Part shown: piece by piece, positions 20,960-31,925 of the stretch
Position numbering within the stretch: the first letter of the stretch is position 1
Layout of the letters: each line of letters starts with the position of its first letter
Assembly: GCA_963377175.1 (NCBI GenBank)
Contig: CAUJNA010002168.1
Coordinates: 746,598 to 810,597 of the forward strand
DNA: 64,000 bases
Source of the DNA: Effrenium voratum
Lineage: Eukaryota > Sar > Dinophyceae > Suessiales > Symbiodiniaceae
Reading direction: 5' to 3'
Made by a program: the position numbers and the translations under genes
Notes under the pieces: generated by a model
The model's input: only the letters and a program-made list of their open reading frames with translations
What the model was told of the DNA's origin: nothing
Databases searched by the model: none

Positions 20960-22108
20960 GGGATCCAATGCTTGGCTCAGGTTTTTGGGTCGGAATGGGA
21001 ACAGAGGGTCGATGGACCCTTGGCTGAATAGGGGGGGCCCATGTTAGAGGGCAACCTTCACGTATTTGTTTCTTAGGGAGGGGAACCACTTCTTTCGTAA
21101 CCCTCACTTCATCCTGAGGGCGGAGCATGGGTTGGTTCCCTGGTACTGCTGTGCCCCCCCCTTTCACACACCAGTCAGCGGGACCCTCTTTAGGGAAAAT
21201 GCTGGGTTGGACTTGGACTTGCCAGTACTTACTTTAGCATTGCCAATTCTAAATTTAGACCTCCTCAGTTGCAGTAAGATAAAGCTAGCTCCGAACCTTC
21301 CCACATATTGCATCAATAGTTTTACCGGTGGCTCAACCAGTTAACCAGGGTGCAGAGCTTCCCATTTTCACCTCATTTGGCCAGTGGGAGTTGTTCCTTT
21401 CATTGGGCGCCTATCGTTCTATTGTTCTTGTGGCACGCATCAGGGGTTGAGTTTTTAGAGGCGCGTTGGGTCTGCGGATTTGGGTTGGGACTTCAAGCAG
21501 GGGAACCTCAAACATGGTTTTCCGGTTGCTTCCGTTGGAACCAAGCAGGGTAGCCTCAAAAGCAAGCCCCATGCGTCTATTGGGGTCCATACGGAGGCCT
21601 TGTACACTGAAGTGCCCAACATGCGACCCTATGTTTTGTGGTTGCAAAGGAGAACGAAAAGAAAACCGAAGCCGTCTTGCGGGCCCCCTGCAAAAAGACA
21701 CAACCGAGTGAGTACGTGAGTTCGAGAGTTCGAGGACGGGTTGAATGCTTTAGGTCTGAAAGTGGGTAGCGCTCAGACCGTGAGTCCCTTTTGATACTGT
21801 GTCTTCTTGCGTGGGCAGTGGGAACATCTAAAAATCATGTGATGTCCTGAGCGGTGGTACTCCCCTAATTTAGTCCCCAAACTTTGCTGGCTGAAAGAGA
21901 AAACAGGAAGGTCCATTGACACAAAGCAGACACGGTTGAGAAGCCGTTTCCCTGCGGGTGAGCATGGTCCAGTTTTCACCACTTAAGAGCCGTAGGAAGA
22001 CCATTTTAGCGGTACACAGCAAGTTGGGTGACTTTGATTTGAGCCAGCTACTCAGGAAGGGAGGTTATGAGTCAACCAACACCAACCTGAAAAGGATACC
22101 TCCCACTT
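20960..22108. other. No gene supported; dispersed-repeat fragments
   Basis: Bases 21490-21575 share AAGCAGGG(A/T)...CCTCAAA words with 58780-58820 and 27780-27820, so they belong to a dispersed family whose ends I could not define. The remainder is unassigned. Confidence 0.3.
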
Positions 22109-22241
22109 ACCGCTACTTCCAGTTGCTTAGGAACATGTTGTTATTTTCCCATGTTGGTTTGGAAAGGAACTTATCACTACTGGATATTTTTATCTATTAT
22201 TATTATTATTATTTTTTTCGGAGGTCTTGACCAAATGGAAG
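22109..22241 (+). mobile_element. Family B element with (TTA)n expansion
   Basis: Left end ACTTCCAGTTGCTTAGGA, interior GGAACTTATCACTACTGGATA, right end TTGACCAAATGGAAG. A (TTA)n run at 22193-22212 replaces the T-rich segment before the right terminus. Confidence 0.55.
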
Positions 22242-22249
22242 TTTAAGCT

Positions 22250-23240
22250 AGCTGGAACGTCCAAGTACTCGTTGAGCCGGTTGCTGAGGTTAAGTGCCAT
22301 GTGGCACAAGTTCCGGGAGCACTCTTCGGCGGAGTTGACTTGTAGCAGAGGAGGGTCCGGGGCCCCGGAGCAAGGCGGCTGGGTTTTTTTGAGAAGTCCT
22401 GCCGAAAAACTTGGTGGCTCCCAGCCATCGGGTCCCTTCGCCTTTTAGCCTTTTAGCTTTTTAGTGGGGATTTCCGAAGATTACCCACCAACAGTTGAAC
22501 TTTTAGCCGGGCATCTGAGGTCGGCCCAGACAAAAGTTGAAATCTGCCCCCCCCCCCCCCCAGGTGAGAAAACTTCGGTTTCAGCCGTTTTCGAGAGTTT
22601 TGGTTTCTTTCCTCTCAAAAAAGGATGGAGTTTCCTGAAGTTTCATCCTTTTGCCGCAATGTCCACCTTCCAGCCTTTCAGAAGTTCCAGCTGGGAGTTT
22701 GTTTGTGTTTCCTCTTTGCGAAGCGCTGATTCAAGAAGTTGTCATGCATGGATGAGGGAATCAACTTCTTTTTTGGTGGGTGTGGACATACCTGTAGCTG
22801 GTTTTTGCGGCAAGCCAGACCTCCAAGCTCCAGTAGTGCGAGCCCAGTTGTCCGGACCTGTTTCCTTTTTTTCGCAGGGTCCTTTTGAAGTTGCTTTACG
22901 CTTGCTTGCTCTGGGTCTCCGGATGGCGTTCTCAAGTTTACTTTGGGGCTCCCTTTAAGCCATCATTTCGAAGGTGATCATTTGGGGCGGACTTCAGAAA
23001 CGCCACCGGACGTTTGGGTTTTTTTGCGGATGATTTGGAGAACCGACTGGGCAGCATGATTCCCGAGCCGAACCCCCGAGCCCCTCGAAACCGAGCATTG
23101 GTGTTTGTTGGGATGGGTTCCTATTGGGAATCCCAAAATGAGAACCGAAGCCCCCTAAAACATTTTAGACCCCGAAACCCACCTCCGATAGATTTCGCGC
23201 CGGGGGGAACACCGGAACCCGAGAGCCGGCAGTGCAGCGC
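22250..23240. other. No gene supported; poly-C run
   Basis: A C14 homopolymer lies at 22548-22561, followed by AGGTGAG. The long + strand frame over 22464-22958 has no clear codon bias. The stretch from 23014 is open but runs into the satellite. Confidence 0.3.
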
Positions 23241-23244
23241 CGAG

Positions 23245-23572
23245 GATTCTGCGCACGTCAACGAGGAGGTCCCTGAACAAGCTCGAGTGTATTCAGGCCG
23301 TCAACCGCTGCTTTCTGGACTTCCAGTTGCGTTTCAGAAGCCTTTTGGAATATGTTCCCCTGCAAATCGATCACTGGATTGTCCTTCTTTCCAGCGTTCG
23401 GCAATCTTGATTCTGCGCACGTCAACGAGGAGGTCCCTGAACAAGCTCGAGTGTATTCAGGCCGTCAACCGCTGCTTTCTGGACTTCCAGTTGCGTTTCA
23501 GAAGCCTTTTGGAATATGTTCCCCTGCAAATCGATCACTGGATTGTCCTTCTTTCCAGCGTTCGGCAATCTT
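23245..23572 (+). repeat. 164-bp tandem duplication preceding the satellite
   Basis: Two near-identical 164-bp units start at 23245 and 23409 (GATTCTGCGCACGTCAACGA ...). Their ends run into the satellite consensus (ATCACTGGATTGTCCTTCTT...). The open frame through both units is exon-like (EEVPEQARVYSGRQPLLSGL) and may descend from a captured exon. Confidence 0.85.
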
Positions 23573-26500
23573 GTGGTTTTGGATGTGTGGCTCAGAAATC
23601 AAGAGCTATTACGCAGTTGTTAGTCTTTGGTTCCATTTACCCAGGTGCCATTTTGGTACATGAATCTATCACTGGATTGTCCTTCTTTCCAGCGTTCGGC
23701 AATCCAGTTGTTAGTCGTTTCCCATTTACCCAGTGCCGGCAATCTTGTGGTTTTGGATGTGTGGCTTCAAGAGCTATGAACGCCAGTTGTTGTCGTTGGT
23801 CCATTTACCCAGGTGCCATTTTGGGTAACGATCTATCACTGGATGTCCTTCTATTCCACGTATCGCAATCTTGTGTTTTGATGTTGGCTCAGAAATTCAG
23901 CTATTACCATTGTATCGTTGGTTCCATTTACCCAGGGCCATTTGGTACATAATCATCACTGGATTGTCCCTTCTTTCCAGCGTCGGCAATCTTGTGGTTT
24001 TGGATGTGTGGCTCAGAAATCAAGAGCTATTACGCAGTTGTTAGTCGTTGGTTCCATTTACCCAGGTGCCATTTTGGTACATGAATCTATCACTGGATTG
24101 TCCTTCTTTCCAGCGTTCGGCAATCTTGTGGTTTTGGATGTGTGGCTCAGAAATCAAGAGCTATTACGCATTGTTAGTCGTTGGTTCCATTTACCCCAGT
24201 GCCATATTTGGTACATGAATCGATCACGATTGTCCTTCTTTCCAGGCGTTCGGCAATCTTGGTTTTGGATGTGTGCTTCAAAATCATGAGCTATTACGCA
24301 GTTGTTAGGCGTTGTTCCAGTTAACCAGGTGCCATTTTTGGTACATGAATCTTATCACTGGAATTGTCCCTTCTTTTCCTCCAGCGTTCGGCAATCTTGG
24401 TGGTTTTGGATGTGTGGCTCAAAAATCAGAGCTAGAATTACGCAGTAGTCGTTGGTTCCATTTACCCAGTGCCATTTGGTACATGAATCTATCATCACTG
24501 ATTGTCCATCTTCCAGCGTTTCGGCTATCTTGTGGTTTTTGATGTGTGGGCTCAGAATCAAGATCTATTACGGCAGTGTTGGTTCCGTTGGTTCCATTTA
24601 ACCCGTCCATTTTGGTAACATGAAATCTATCACTGGATTGTCCTTCTTTCCAGCGTTCGCAATCTGTGTTTTTGGATGTGTGGCTCAGAAATCAAGAGGG
24701 CCTATTACGCAAGTTTTGTTAGTACTTTGGTTCCATTTACCCAGTGCATTTTTGGTACATAAAATCTATCACTGATTGGTCCTTCTTTCCGCTTCGGCAA
24801 TCTTCGTGGTTTGGGATGGTGTGGGCTCAGAAATCAGAGCATACGCAGTTGTTTAGTAGCGTGGTTCCATTTACCCAAGTGCATTTTGGTACATGAATCT
24901 ATCACTGGATTGTCCTTCTTTCCAGCGTTACGGGCAATCTTGTGGTTTGGGATGTGTGGCTCAGAAATCAAGAGCTATTACGCAGTTGTTAGTCGTTGGT
25001 TCCATTTACCCAAGTGCCATTTTGGTACATGAATCTATCACTGGATTGTCCTTCTTTCCAGCGTTCGGCAATCTTGTGGTTTTGGATGTGTGGCTCAGAA
25101 ATCAAGAGCTATTACGCAGTTGTTAGTCGTTGGTTCCATTTACCCAGGTGCCATTTTGGTACATGAATCTATCACTGGATTGTCCTTCTTTCCAGCGTTC
25201 GGCAATCTTGTGGTTTTGGATGTGTGGCTAAGAAATCAAGAGCTAATTACGCAGTTGTTAGTCGTTGGTTCCATTTACCCAGTGCCATTTTGGTACATGA
25301 ATCTATCACTGGATTGTCCTTCTTTCCAGCGTTCGGCAATCTTGTGGTTTTGGATGTGTGGCTCAGAAATCAAGAGCTATTACGCAGTTGTTAGTCGTTG
25401 GTTCCATTTACCCAGGTGCCATTTTGGTACATGAATCTATCACTGGATTGTCCTTCTTTCCAGCGTTCGGCAATCTTGTGGTTTTGGATGTGTGGCTCAG
25501 AAATCAAGAGCTATTACGCAGTTGTTAGTCGTTGGTTCCATTTACCCAGGTGCCATTTTGGTACATGAATCTATCACTGGATTGTCCTTCTTTCCAGCGT
25601 TCGGCAATCTTGTGGTTTTGGATGTGTGGCTCAGAAATCAAGAGCTATTACGCAGTTGTTAGTCGTTGGTTCCATTTACCCAGGTGCCATTTTGGTACAT
25701 GAATCTATCACTGGATTGTCCTTCTTTCCAGCGTTCGGCAATCTTGTGGTTTTGGATGTGTGGCTCAGAAATCAAGAGCTATTACGCAGTTGTTAGTCGT
25801 TCGTTCCATTTACCCAGGTGCCATTTTGGTACATGAATCTATCACTGGATTGTCCTTCTTTCCAGCGTTCGGCAATCTTGTGGTTTTGATGTGTGGCTCA
25901 GAAATCAAGAGCTATTACGCAGTTGTTAGTCGTTGGTTCCATTTACCCAGGTGCCATTTTGGTACATGAATCTATCACTGGATTGTCCTTCTTTCCAGCG
26001 TTCGGCAATCTTGTGGTTTTGGATGTGTGGCTCAGAAATCAAGAGCTATTACGCAGTTGTTAGTCGTTGGTTCCATTTACCCAGGTGCCATTTTGGTACA
26101 TGAATCTATCACTGGATTGTCCTTCTTTCCAGCGTTCGGCAATCTTGTGGTTTTGATGTGTGGCTCAGAAATCAAGAGCTATTACGCAGTTGTTAGTCGT
26201 TGGTTCCATTTACCCAGGTGCCATTTTGGTACATGAATCTATCACTGGATTGTCCTTCTTTCCAGCGTTCGGCAATCTTGTGGTTTTGATGTGTGGCTCA
26301 GAAATCAAGAGCTATTACGCAGTTGTTAGTCTTTGGTTCCATTTACCCAGGTGCCATTTTGGTACATGAATCTATCACTGGATTGTCCTTCTTTCCAGCG
26401 TTCGGCAATCTTGTGGTTTTGATGTGTGGCTCAGAAATCAAGAGCTATTACGCAGTTGTTAGTCTTTGGTTCCATTTACCCAGGTGCCATTTTGGTACAT
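23573..26500 (+). repeat. 133-134 bp satellite array, about 21 units
   Basis: The unit runs GGCAATCTTGTGGTTTTGGA ... GCTATTACGCAGTTGTTAGT ... TTACCCAGGTGCCATTTTGG ... CTATCACTGGATTGTCCTTC. Unit spacing measured at 25601, 25735, 25869 and 26002 is 134, 134 and 133 bp; a one-G loss (TTTTGATG) marks the last units. Units at 23700-24890 carry many single-base indels, whereas units from about 24900 to 26480 are almost identical. Part of the unit (GAATCTATCACTGGATTG) matches family B and another part (TTCCATTT...GGTAC) family C, suggesting the satellite grew from adjacent TIR elements. Confidence 0.97.
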
Positions 26501-27020
26501 GTGTTTGAGCCACAGCCATATGTTCCCGGGTAGGGAATCTATCACTGGATTGTTGTTTTTGTTCAGTGTTCAGCAAATGGAAGAGATGTTCACCAAAGAA
26601 GTGGTCCCTTCGAATTTTGTCCATATCCTGTTGCTTCCCTTGAACCAGAGAGGGGGTCCACTTTCTTGCTGGTGCTCTGTAGGGAATGTGGGAATGAACC
26701 CAGGCTTTGGTCCCCTTAAAGGAACCACCAGGTGGATGGTTTATCTCGGGGTCATTCCATTTGTCGTTCCATGCTTCTCTCGCACCGATCGCAAGTGAGC
26801 CACGTCCTCAAAACCCGGGTAGAAGGTTAGTAAGGGGCCAGCCAAAAGAAGTAGGTGCGGCCGCCTTTTCAATTCCTTACATGACTCTGAGTTCACCATT
26901 GTTGTACCAGGTGTTGATCGATTTGACTCACCGACGGATGTGTCGAAAAACGAGATGCCTTTAGCTTAAAGGAGAACAGCAAACGATGATGTGGACGGGG
27001 CGCCGCATCCTTCCGAGACC

Positions 27021-27033
27021 TCCGTAGCCATTT
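27021..27033 (+). other. Possible spliced-leader-like relic
   Basis: TCCGTAGCCATTT equals the first 13 bases of the dinoflagellate spliced leader as I recall it (family 5' end DCCGTAGCCATTTTGGCTCAAG); the following bases diverge (CGCCTGTCCTTGAG). It may be a relic of a retroposed trans-spliced mRNA or chance. Confidence 0.25.
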
Positions 27034-27161
27034 CGCCTGTCCTTGAGCACATGCCCAAAGGTGTTTGCATGCATAGCAATGGTGTGAGCATGCACCAAAG
27101 CAACCAGGCAACATGCGAGCGATACAGTATTTGGATAACACTGGACAACGCTGGACGCGCA

Positions 27162-27233
27162 TGCGTGTGTGTCTGTGTCTGTGTCTGTGGCTGTGTCTGT
27201 GTCTGTGTCTGTGTCTGTGTCTGTGTGTGTGTG
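27162..27233. repeat. (TGTGTC)n microsatellite
   Basis: About 70 bp of TGTGTC/TGTGTG hexamers. Confidence 0.95.
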
Positions 27234-27795
27234 AATGTGGATACCAACTTGTGCACGTTGGCGAGATGTTTTGTCAACTAACTCAGTCCTGGGTGGTAGC
27301 TCAGCACTACCACGCAAATCATCCGAACCTCCGCCCGTTACCCCTCGTCAGGCAGTCGCGGGAACTAGCTCTCGTTTTCTGGACCAACACGCTCTTCCAT
27401 TCTCGCTTGGCGACGACGTTTACACTCTGCTCTAAGGGTAGCTTCCATTTCCATTCTGAACCGGATCCTTCTTTCGAGAAAACCACCTCAGGCTGGGAAA
27501 CAGCTGGTTTTTGAAAGGAACGATGGTTGCAAAGAATGGGGCATCAACCCCTAGATTTGCTGCTCACCAGTAAACTGAACAGGAGCCCATCCTAAAAGAT
27601 GTGCAAACTGTGTCTACAGGCATTCCCTCGAGAGTCAACTCTCCAACAGGGCGAGATCAGGGTGAAACGGGCTATGATGTAGGCCCTTTACTTGAGGATC
27701 CAATGCTTACTTCAGGTCTTGACGACTTGAGCCTGTGATAAACGTGCTTTTGGCTATGTGTCAAAGGGGGACCCAACACATGTGGTTTTCCCTTT

Positions 27796-27865
27796 GGTTT
27801 CCCAGCCTCAAAAGCAGACACCTTTCTCACGTCTCATGGAATTGTGGGTGGTTTTCCTTTTCTAG
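27796..27865 (+). CDS. Candidate exon upstream of A7
   Basis: A frame ending SHGIVGGFPFL plus one base (CTA-G at 27862-27865) is open into element A7 in phase 1. The left border is unknown. Short, so it is supported mainly by the junction phase. Confidence 0.22.
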
Positions 27866-27995
27866 GTCCCCCAGTAGTGCCCTTTTACGAGGGTCCCCCT
27901 ACTAAACAAGACTACAGAAAAAAAGAGAAACATTCAAAAAACATCGGTGGAAGAAACGTGTACCCTTCTTCTAACCTCTCTACTGGAGGACCTAG
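27862..27995 (+). mobile_element. Family A TIR element A7
   Basis: Perfect termini CTAGGTCCCCCAGTAGTGCC and CTCTACTGGAGGACCTAG. It carries a ~35-bp internal insertion after GACTACAGAAAAAAA (GAGAAACATTC...GGAAGAAACGTG) and lacks the CAACTTTTTTGG block. Candidate intron 27866-27995. Confidence 0.9.
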
Positions 27996-28125
27996 TTGTG
28001 GTTTCCCAGCCTCAAAAGCGGACGCTTTCTTCTTCTTTCCCCAAGTCCGCGAGGCCTGCACTGTGCCCTACCGGAACCCCGACTCCGCCGCAGAGCTGAT
28101 TCCCAGCAGCGGCCCCAGACGCTGA
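27996..28125 (+). CDS. Candidate exon(s) downstream of A7
   Basis: After A7 the phase-1 frame stays open for 33 codons to TGA at 28097-28099. In another frame, a stretch starting behind the strong acceptor TTCTTCTTTCCCCAAG (ending 28045) reads REACTVPYRNPDSAAELIPS with about 80% G/C third positions and stops at 28123-28125. The second reading is better supported as coding, in which case A7 would sit in a longer intron. Confidence 0.35.
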
Positions 28126-28534
28126 CGAGCCGGTAGATGTGTGAGGCGAAGGTGGCCCCTGCGGTTTCTTTGGTGCGAATTTCGCCAAGGGATGTTGGGA
28201 CTTTAACTTTTTCTGCCAACTAATGGGTCTTCCATTAATTAAACCGCTCAAACAAATTCAACTATGAGCAGGGGAGCAGATTTCGCAACCGAGGTTTGGA
28301 TGCCAAAAACAACAAGTCAGTTGAGCGCTTTCTCAAAACCGTCGGAAAGTGAAGGTTAAGGGAGACTCCCAAGCATAAGATGGGTGCGCGTAGCCTTGTT
28401 TATTCACATGTTGCTGGGTAGACCATTCTATTACCGATCGGTTTTGATTGTGACATTTGTTTTCCGGGGCTTTCTGTTGCGACCCCCTCTTGGATGGCCA
28501 TGGCGCAAAGAGCCAACTTCTGACAAACTTGTGA
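28126..28534. other. No gene supported
   Basis: Unassigned sequence. A minus-strand frame at 27992-28219 is the shadow of the candidate exon. Confidence 0.3.
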
Positions 28535-28670
28535 TGCTGTGGACGGACGAAATCCATTTCGCACCACTTGGAAACCATGACAAACCACTTGTTAAGTTGG
28601 TATTTACGGGAGAATTCGGAATCATCAGAAACCAGGGTTTCTTCGGTGATGCAGGAATTCGTCCGCAGTA
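28535..28670 (-). mobile_element. Family D element, degraded copy
   Basis: Left GCTGTGGACGGACGAAATCC, right GGAATTCGTCCGCAGTA, interior GTTGGTATTTACGGGAGAATTC and ATCATCAGAAACCAGGGTTT. The interior is reversed relative to 2065-2193. Confidence 0.65.
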
Positions 28671-28928
28671 CGAAATAAAACTGGGGTAGACTTCGGATAC
28701 ATTTTGTTTTTTGCCAGTGACTGAAAGTGAAGCAAACAACAAAGTATATATTCTATAACTGGGCCTAACTCTAATCATGAAAGGCGGGCACAATCCCATG
28801 AGCTTCTACCAGTTCGTCCGTTCCGGCGCTTTCGGCGCTTCGGTCTCTTCGGATGTGGGGATCGAGAGACAAACTGGCCGGTCCAAACGAAATCTACGCA
28901 TCCGCCAAGCACTGCCTTTTGGGTTGCC

Positions 28929-29033
28929 GTACCTTCCATTTGCTTAAGATTTTTTTTTTGTTCCCCTGGTGGTTTTAAAAGGAATCTATGACTACTGGAA
29001 ATATGTTCATTTTTTTGAGCAAATGGAAGGTAC
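28929..29033 (+). mobile_element. Family B TIR element, reference copy
   Basis: 16-bp perfect inverted termini: GTACCTTCCATTTGCT (28929-28944) and AGCAAATGGAAGGTAC (29018-29033). Interior: T10, CCTGGTGGTTTTAAAAGGAATC, CTACTGG and a T-rich block. Other copies at about 3953, 5893, 6180, 22109, 26530 and 63027 share the same orientation. Confidence 0.8.
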
Positions 29034-29594
29034 CGAGGGGGAGAAAGAAGTTGGTTGGTGGACTATGGCCGTAGAATGCTGGCATTCTATCAGCCGGCTG
29101 TTTGATTTCCAGTGTCCTCACAGCAAGAACAGATCGGAAGTCCTGGAAAGAGTCGCCCGCAATAACGAAGACCCTTTCTCAGCTGGTTTGGCGTTTTGAA
29201 GGCAGCAACTCGTGGTTGCTTTTAGGGGCGCCAAAAGTACCACCCTGTTTTCGGTGTTTCAACCAGTTTTGGTTGTTTGGACATTTTTTGAGAGGCTCCC
29301 CCATGAGACTACCCCATGCTCCAAAACTGTTTTATACGTTTAAGGTCGAGTGCATATGAAACAGAATGTGAACATCTTATTGTGTACAAGATGTGTCACA
29401 TGAGCGTCTGTCAAAACCTCTGGAAGACCAATATGTAAAGGGCTGGACATGACACACCAACATGTGCAGTAGAACGTGCCAAAAGCATGCGAAACGATAG
29501 GGAGGGGGGAAAAACGATAACCCAATCAAACCTGGTTTTGTGCACGGGGCCCCTTATGTAAGGAAATGAGTAGCTGAGCGTATTTCCTTTCTGC
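29034..29594. other. Weak exon-like stretch, otherwise unassigned
   Basis: A + strand frame at 29060-29199 contains SRLFDFQCPHSKNRSEVLER-like sequence that looks protein-like but lacks borders. Nothing else recognised. Confidence 0.22.
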
Positions 29595-29776
29595 ACTTGT
29601 ACTGAAAAGTTACGACTTTCGAGCCGGAGCTGCCAAAGTGTAGTTTCCTTACTCGACTTGTATTGAAAAGTTGCGACTTTCGAGCCGGAGCTGCCAACGT
29701 GTACTTCCTTTACTACACTTGTACTGAAAAGTTGAGACTTTCAAGCCGGAGCTGTACTGAAAAGTTGCGACTCTCG
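29595..29776 (+). repeat. ~63-bp tandem repeat at left edge of the giant palindrome
   Basis: Three-plus units of ACTTGTACTGAAAAGTTGCG / ACTTTCGAGCCGGAGCTGCC. The same unit recurs as a direct (not inverted) repeat at 33133-33225 on the other side of the palindrome, so the palindrome appears to sit inside, and to interrupt, this array. Confidence 0.85.
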
Positions 29777-30884
29777 CCATGCCATCAGAGCAACTCCTAG
29801 TAATGCACTGTGGCATGTCAACTTACAGTGATACACAGGCAACACCCTATGCAGCAAGCTGCAAGTATCGTTCAAATCTCATAATAGGTGCAACACAACA
29901 CTGCAACAAAATGCTGGTGTGTTGAGGCGGCTGCAAGGGCGGAGCCAGACTTTGCCATCGAAGCGCCATGTTCGCAATTGTATTATGCTCATGCTTGGGC
30001 ACTTCAATGGCGAGCAAGAGGTAATTACACTCATCCGCAAATGGACGATTTTTAGCGGCCTTTCAACCTCATTCTTGACACGCATCTCGATGTTACGGCT
30101 GAAATGTTTCCAGATATCTTGGGCAAGAAATTGTTTGGCCTTAGAACGCATTGGTCAATCTGTTGGATCATTGAGGCAACCACGACGGGGCGACAGCCGG
30201 AGACATCGTGTTAGTCATAAACAAAGGTTAGGCGAGGGCCGGCCAAGTCACAAATAAGTGCTTGAACTCTCAAAGGGTGAACTTGCTCCTGTAACGTCAA
30301 CTTCCGGTTCTGGCCTGGAAACCAGTTCGAGAATTTGAGGACAGCTAGGCTATTATTCAGGGCAAGCTGCCAGCAAGTCCGAAATGCAAGTACATTGCGC
30401 CAGGGGCGTCGTGCTTTAAGCAATCCCAGCTTGCGCCAACAAGCTTGCGCAAATTAAAGCAGCAAAGTAGCAAAGCGCCGCCCTGGCTTGTATTGCACTG
30501 CCGCATCATGACTGAGCGGGCCTGCAAAGTGTTTTTAACGCTTGGTGGCTAGCAGCTGTTTGCTATATGACTGGCAGGATCTCTGCTCTTTGAACGGCGA
30601 GTGGCTCCGCGACAACCTTCATGAGTAGCGCCCTCATCGTGCAAACAAGCGCCGACGCAGTGTAGACTGTAGATTTCAAGCACTGTTTGTAGGGGGAGCC
30701 GCAAAAGGCCAACCTGCTTAGAACTGGCGATGGTAGCTGGCGAAGGAAGCAAGCTTTTTGGTAACCGCACGCGCTTGGCAAAAAATAGGTTGCTGGTCGG
30801 ATGAATTTGGCTTACTGGCGATGATGTATTTTCGAGGAATTGGCTGGCCCTTGGGCTGCCAGAGCATGATGGGTAGCCAAGCAA

Positions 30885-31255
30885 TTTTGGCTAGGGGTGA
30901 TTTGTAGCCGAAGAGTGTTGGCTGGGAATAATTGATGGCCAAAATGTTTTGTCTGGTAATTATTATTAGCCAAAATGTTTTCGCTGGTGGTTATTGGTAG
31001 CCAAAAGGCTTGCCTGGCGGTGATTGATGGCCAAAATGGTTTGGGTGATTGGCAGCCAAAGCTGGGGGTGATTGGTAGTCAAAAATGTTTTGGCTGGGGG
31101 TGATTGGTTGCTGGGTGATTGATGGCCAAAATGTTTTGGCTGGGGGTGATTGAAAAAGGTTTTGGCTGGGGGTGATTGATGGCCAAAAATGGTTTGGCTG
31201 GGCATGAATGATAGCCAAAGGGGGTGATTGGTAGCCAAAATGTTTTGCGGGCGAT
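30885..31255 (-). repeat. Inner tandem array, left arm
   Basis: About a dozen ~30-bp units of the form TGATTGGTAGCCAAAATGTTTTGGCTGGGGG. Each intact unit holds an 18-bp palindrome AGCCAAAATGTTTTGGCT-like core. It pairs with 31545-31925. Confidence 0.85.
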
Positions 31256-31544
31256 TGGGTTTCCAGAAGCCCCCATCACTTTCTGCCAGCCAAATGCACT
31301 TGGCCAGCCAGGGCACTCGCTCAACACCGGGACAAGGGGGGCCAATCACACTCACAAAGCCAACTACATCCTAGACATGTGCTATTTGGATTCGTGGGTG
31401 ATTGCAATGCTTTTTAACTGAGAAATTGTGATTGGGCTTCTAGAAACCCAATCACAATTCTGGCTGCGCCCGCGTTGTGCCGGTGTTGATTGACTGCCCT
31501 GGCTGGCCAAGTGCGTTGTGACGGGGCTTCTGGAAACCCAATCA

Positions 31545-31925
31545 CCCCCAGCCAAAACATTTTGGCTACCAATCGCCCCCAGCCAAAACATTTTGGCAAT
31601 CACCCCCAGCAACCAATCACCCCCAAGCCAACACATTTTGGCCATCAATCACCCCAGCAACCAATCACCCCCAGCCAAAGCATTTTTGGCTACCAATCAC
31701 CCCCAGCTTTGGCCCCCCAGCCAAACCATTTTAACCATCAATACCACCAGCCAGCCAGGTCTTTTGGCTACCAATCGCCCCCAGCCAAGCCCTTTTGGCC
31801 ACCAACAACCCCAGCGAAAACATTTTGGCTTATTATAATTACCAGACAAAACATTTTGGCCATCAATTATTCCCAGCCAACACTCTTCGGCTACAAATCA
31901 CCCCTAGCCAAAATTGCTTGGCTAC
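31545..31925 (+). repeat. Inner tandem array, right arm
   Basis: Reverse complement of the left array: AATCACCCCCAGCCAAAACATTTTGGCTACC units, with individual units deleted or fused relative to the left arm, so the two arrays have drifted separately in unit number. Confidence 0.85.

Larger units (their letters stand above)
26505..27795. other. No gene supported; repeat fragments
   Basis: Bases 26500-26590 keep the family C and B tails (TTTGAGCCACAGCC; AGGGAATCTATCACTGG; CAGCAAATGGAAGAG), likely the ancestor of the adjacent satellite. TGAGCCACGTCCTCAAAAC at 26797 recurs at 53756. The rest is unassigned. Confidence 0.35.

Noticed and set aside
23014..25434. Long + strand frames such as 23014-23952
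   Set aside because: Mostly satellite units; frame changes follow single-base indels. Only the 164-bp duplicated part is exon-like.
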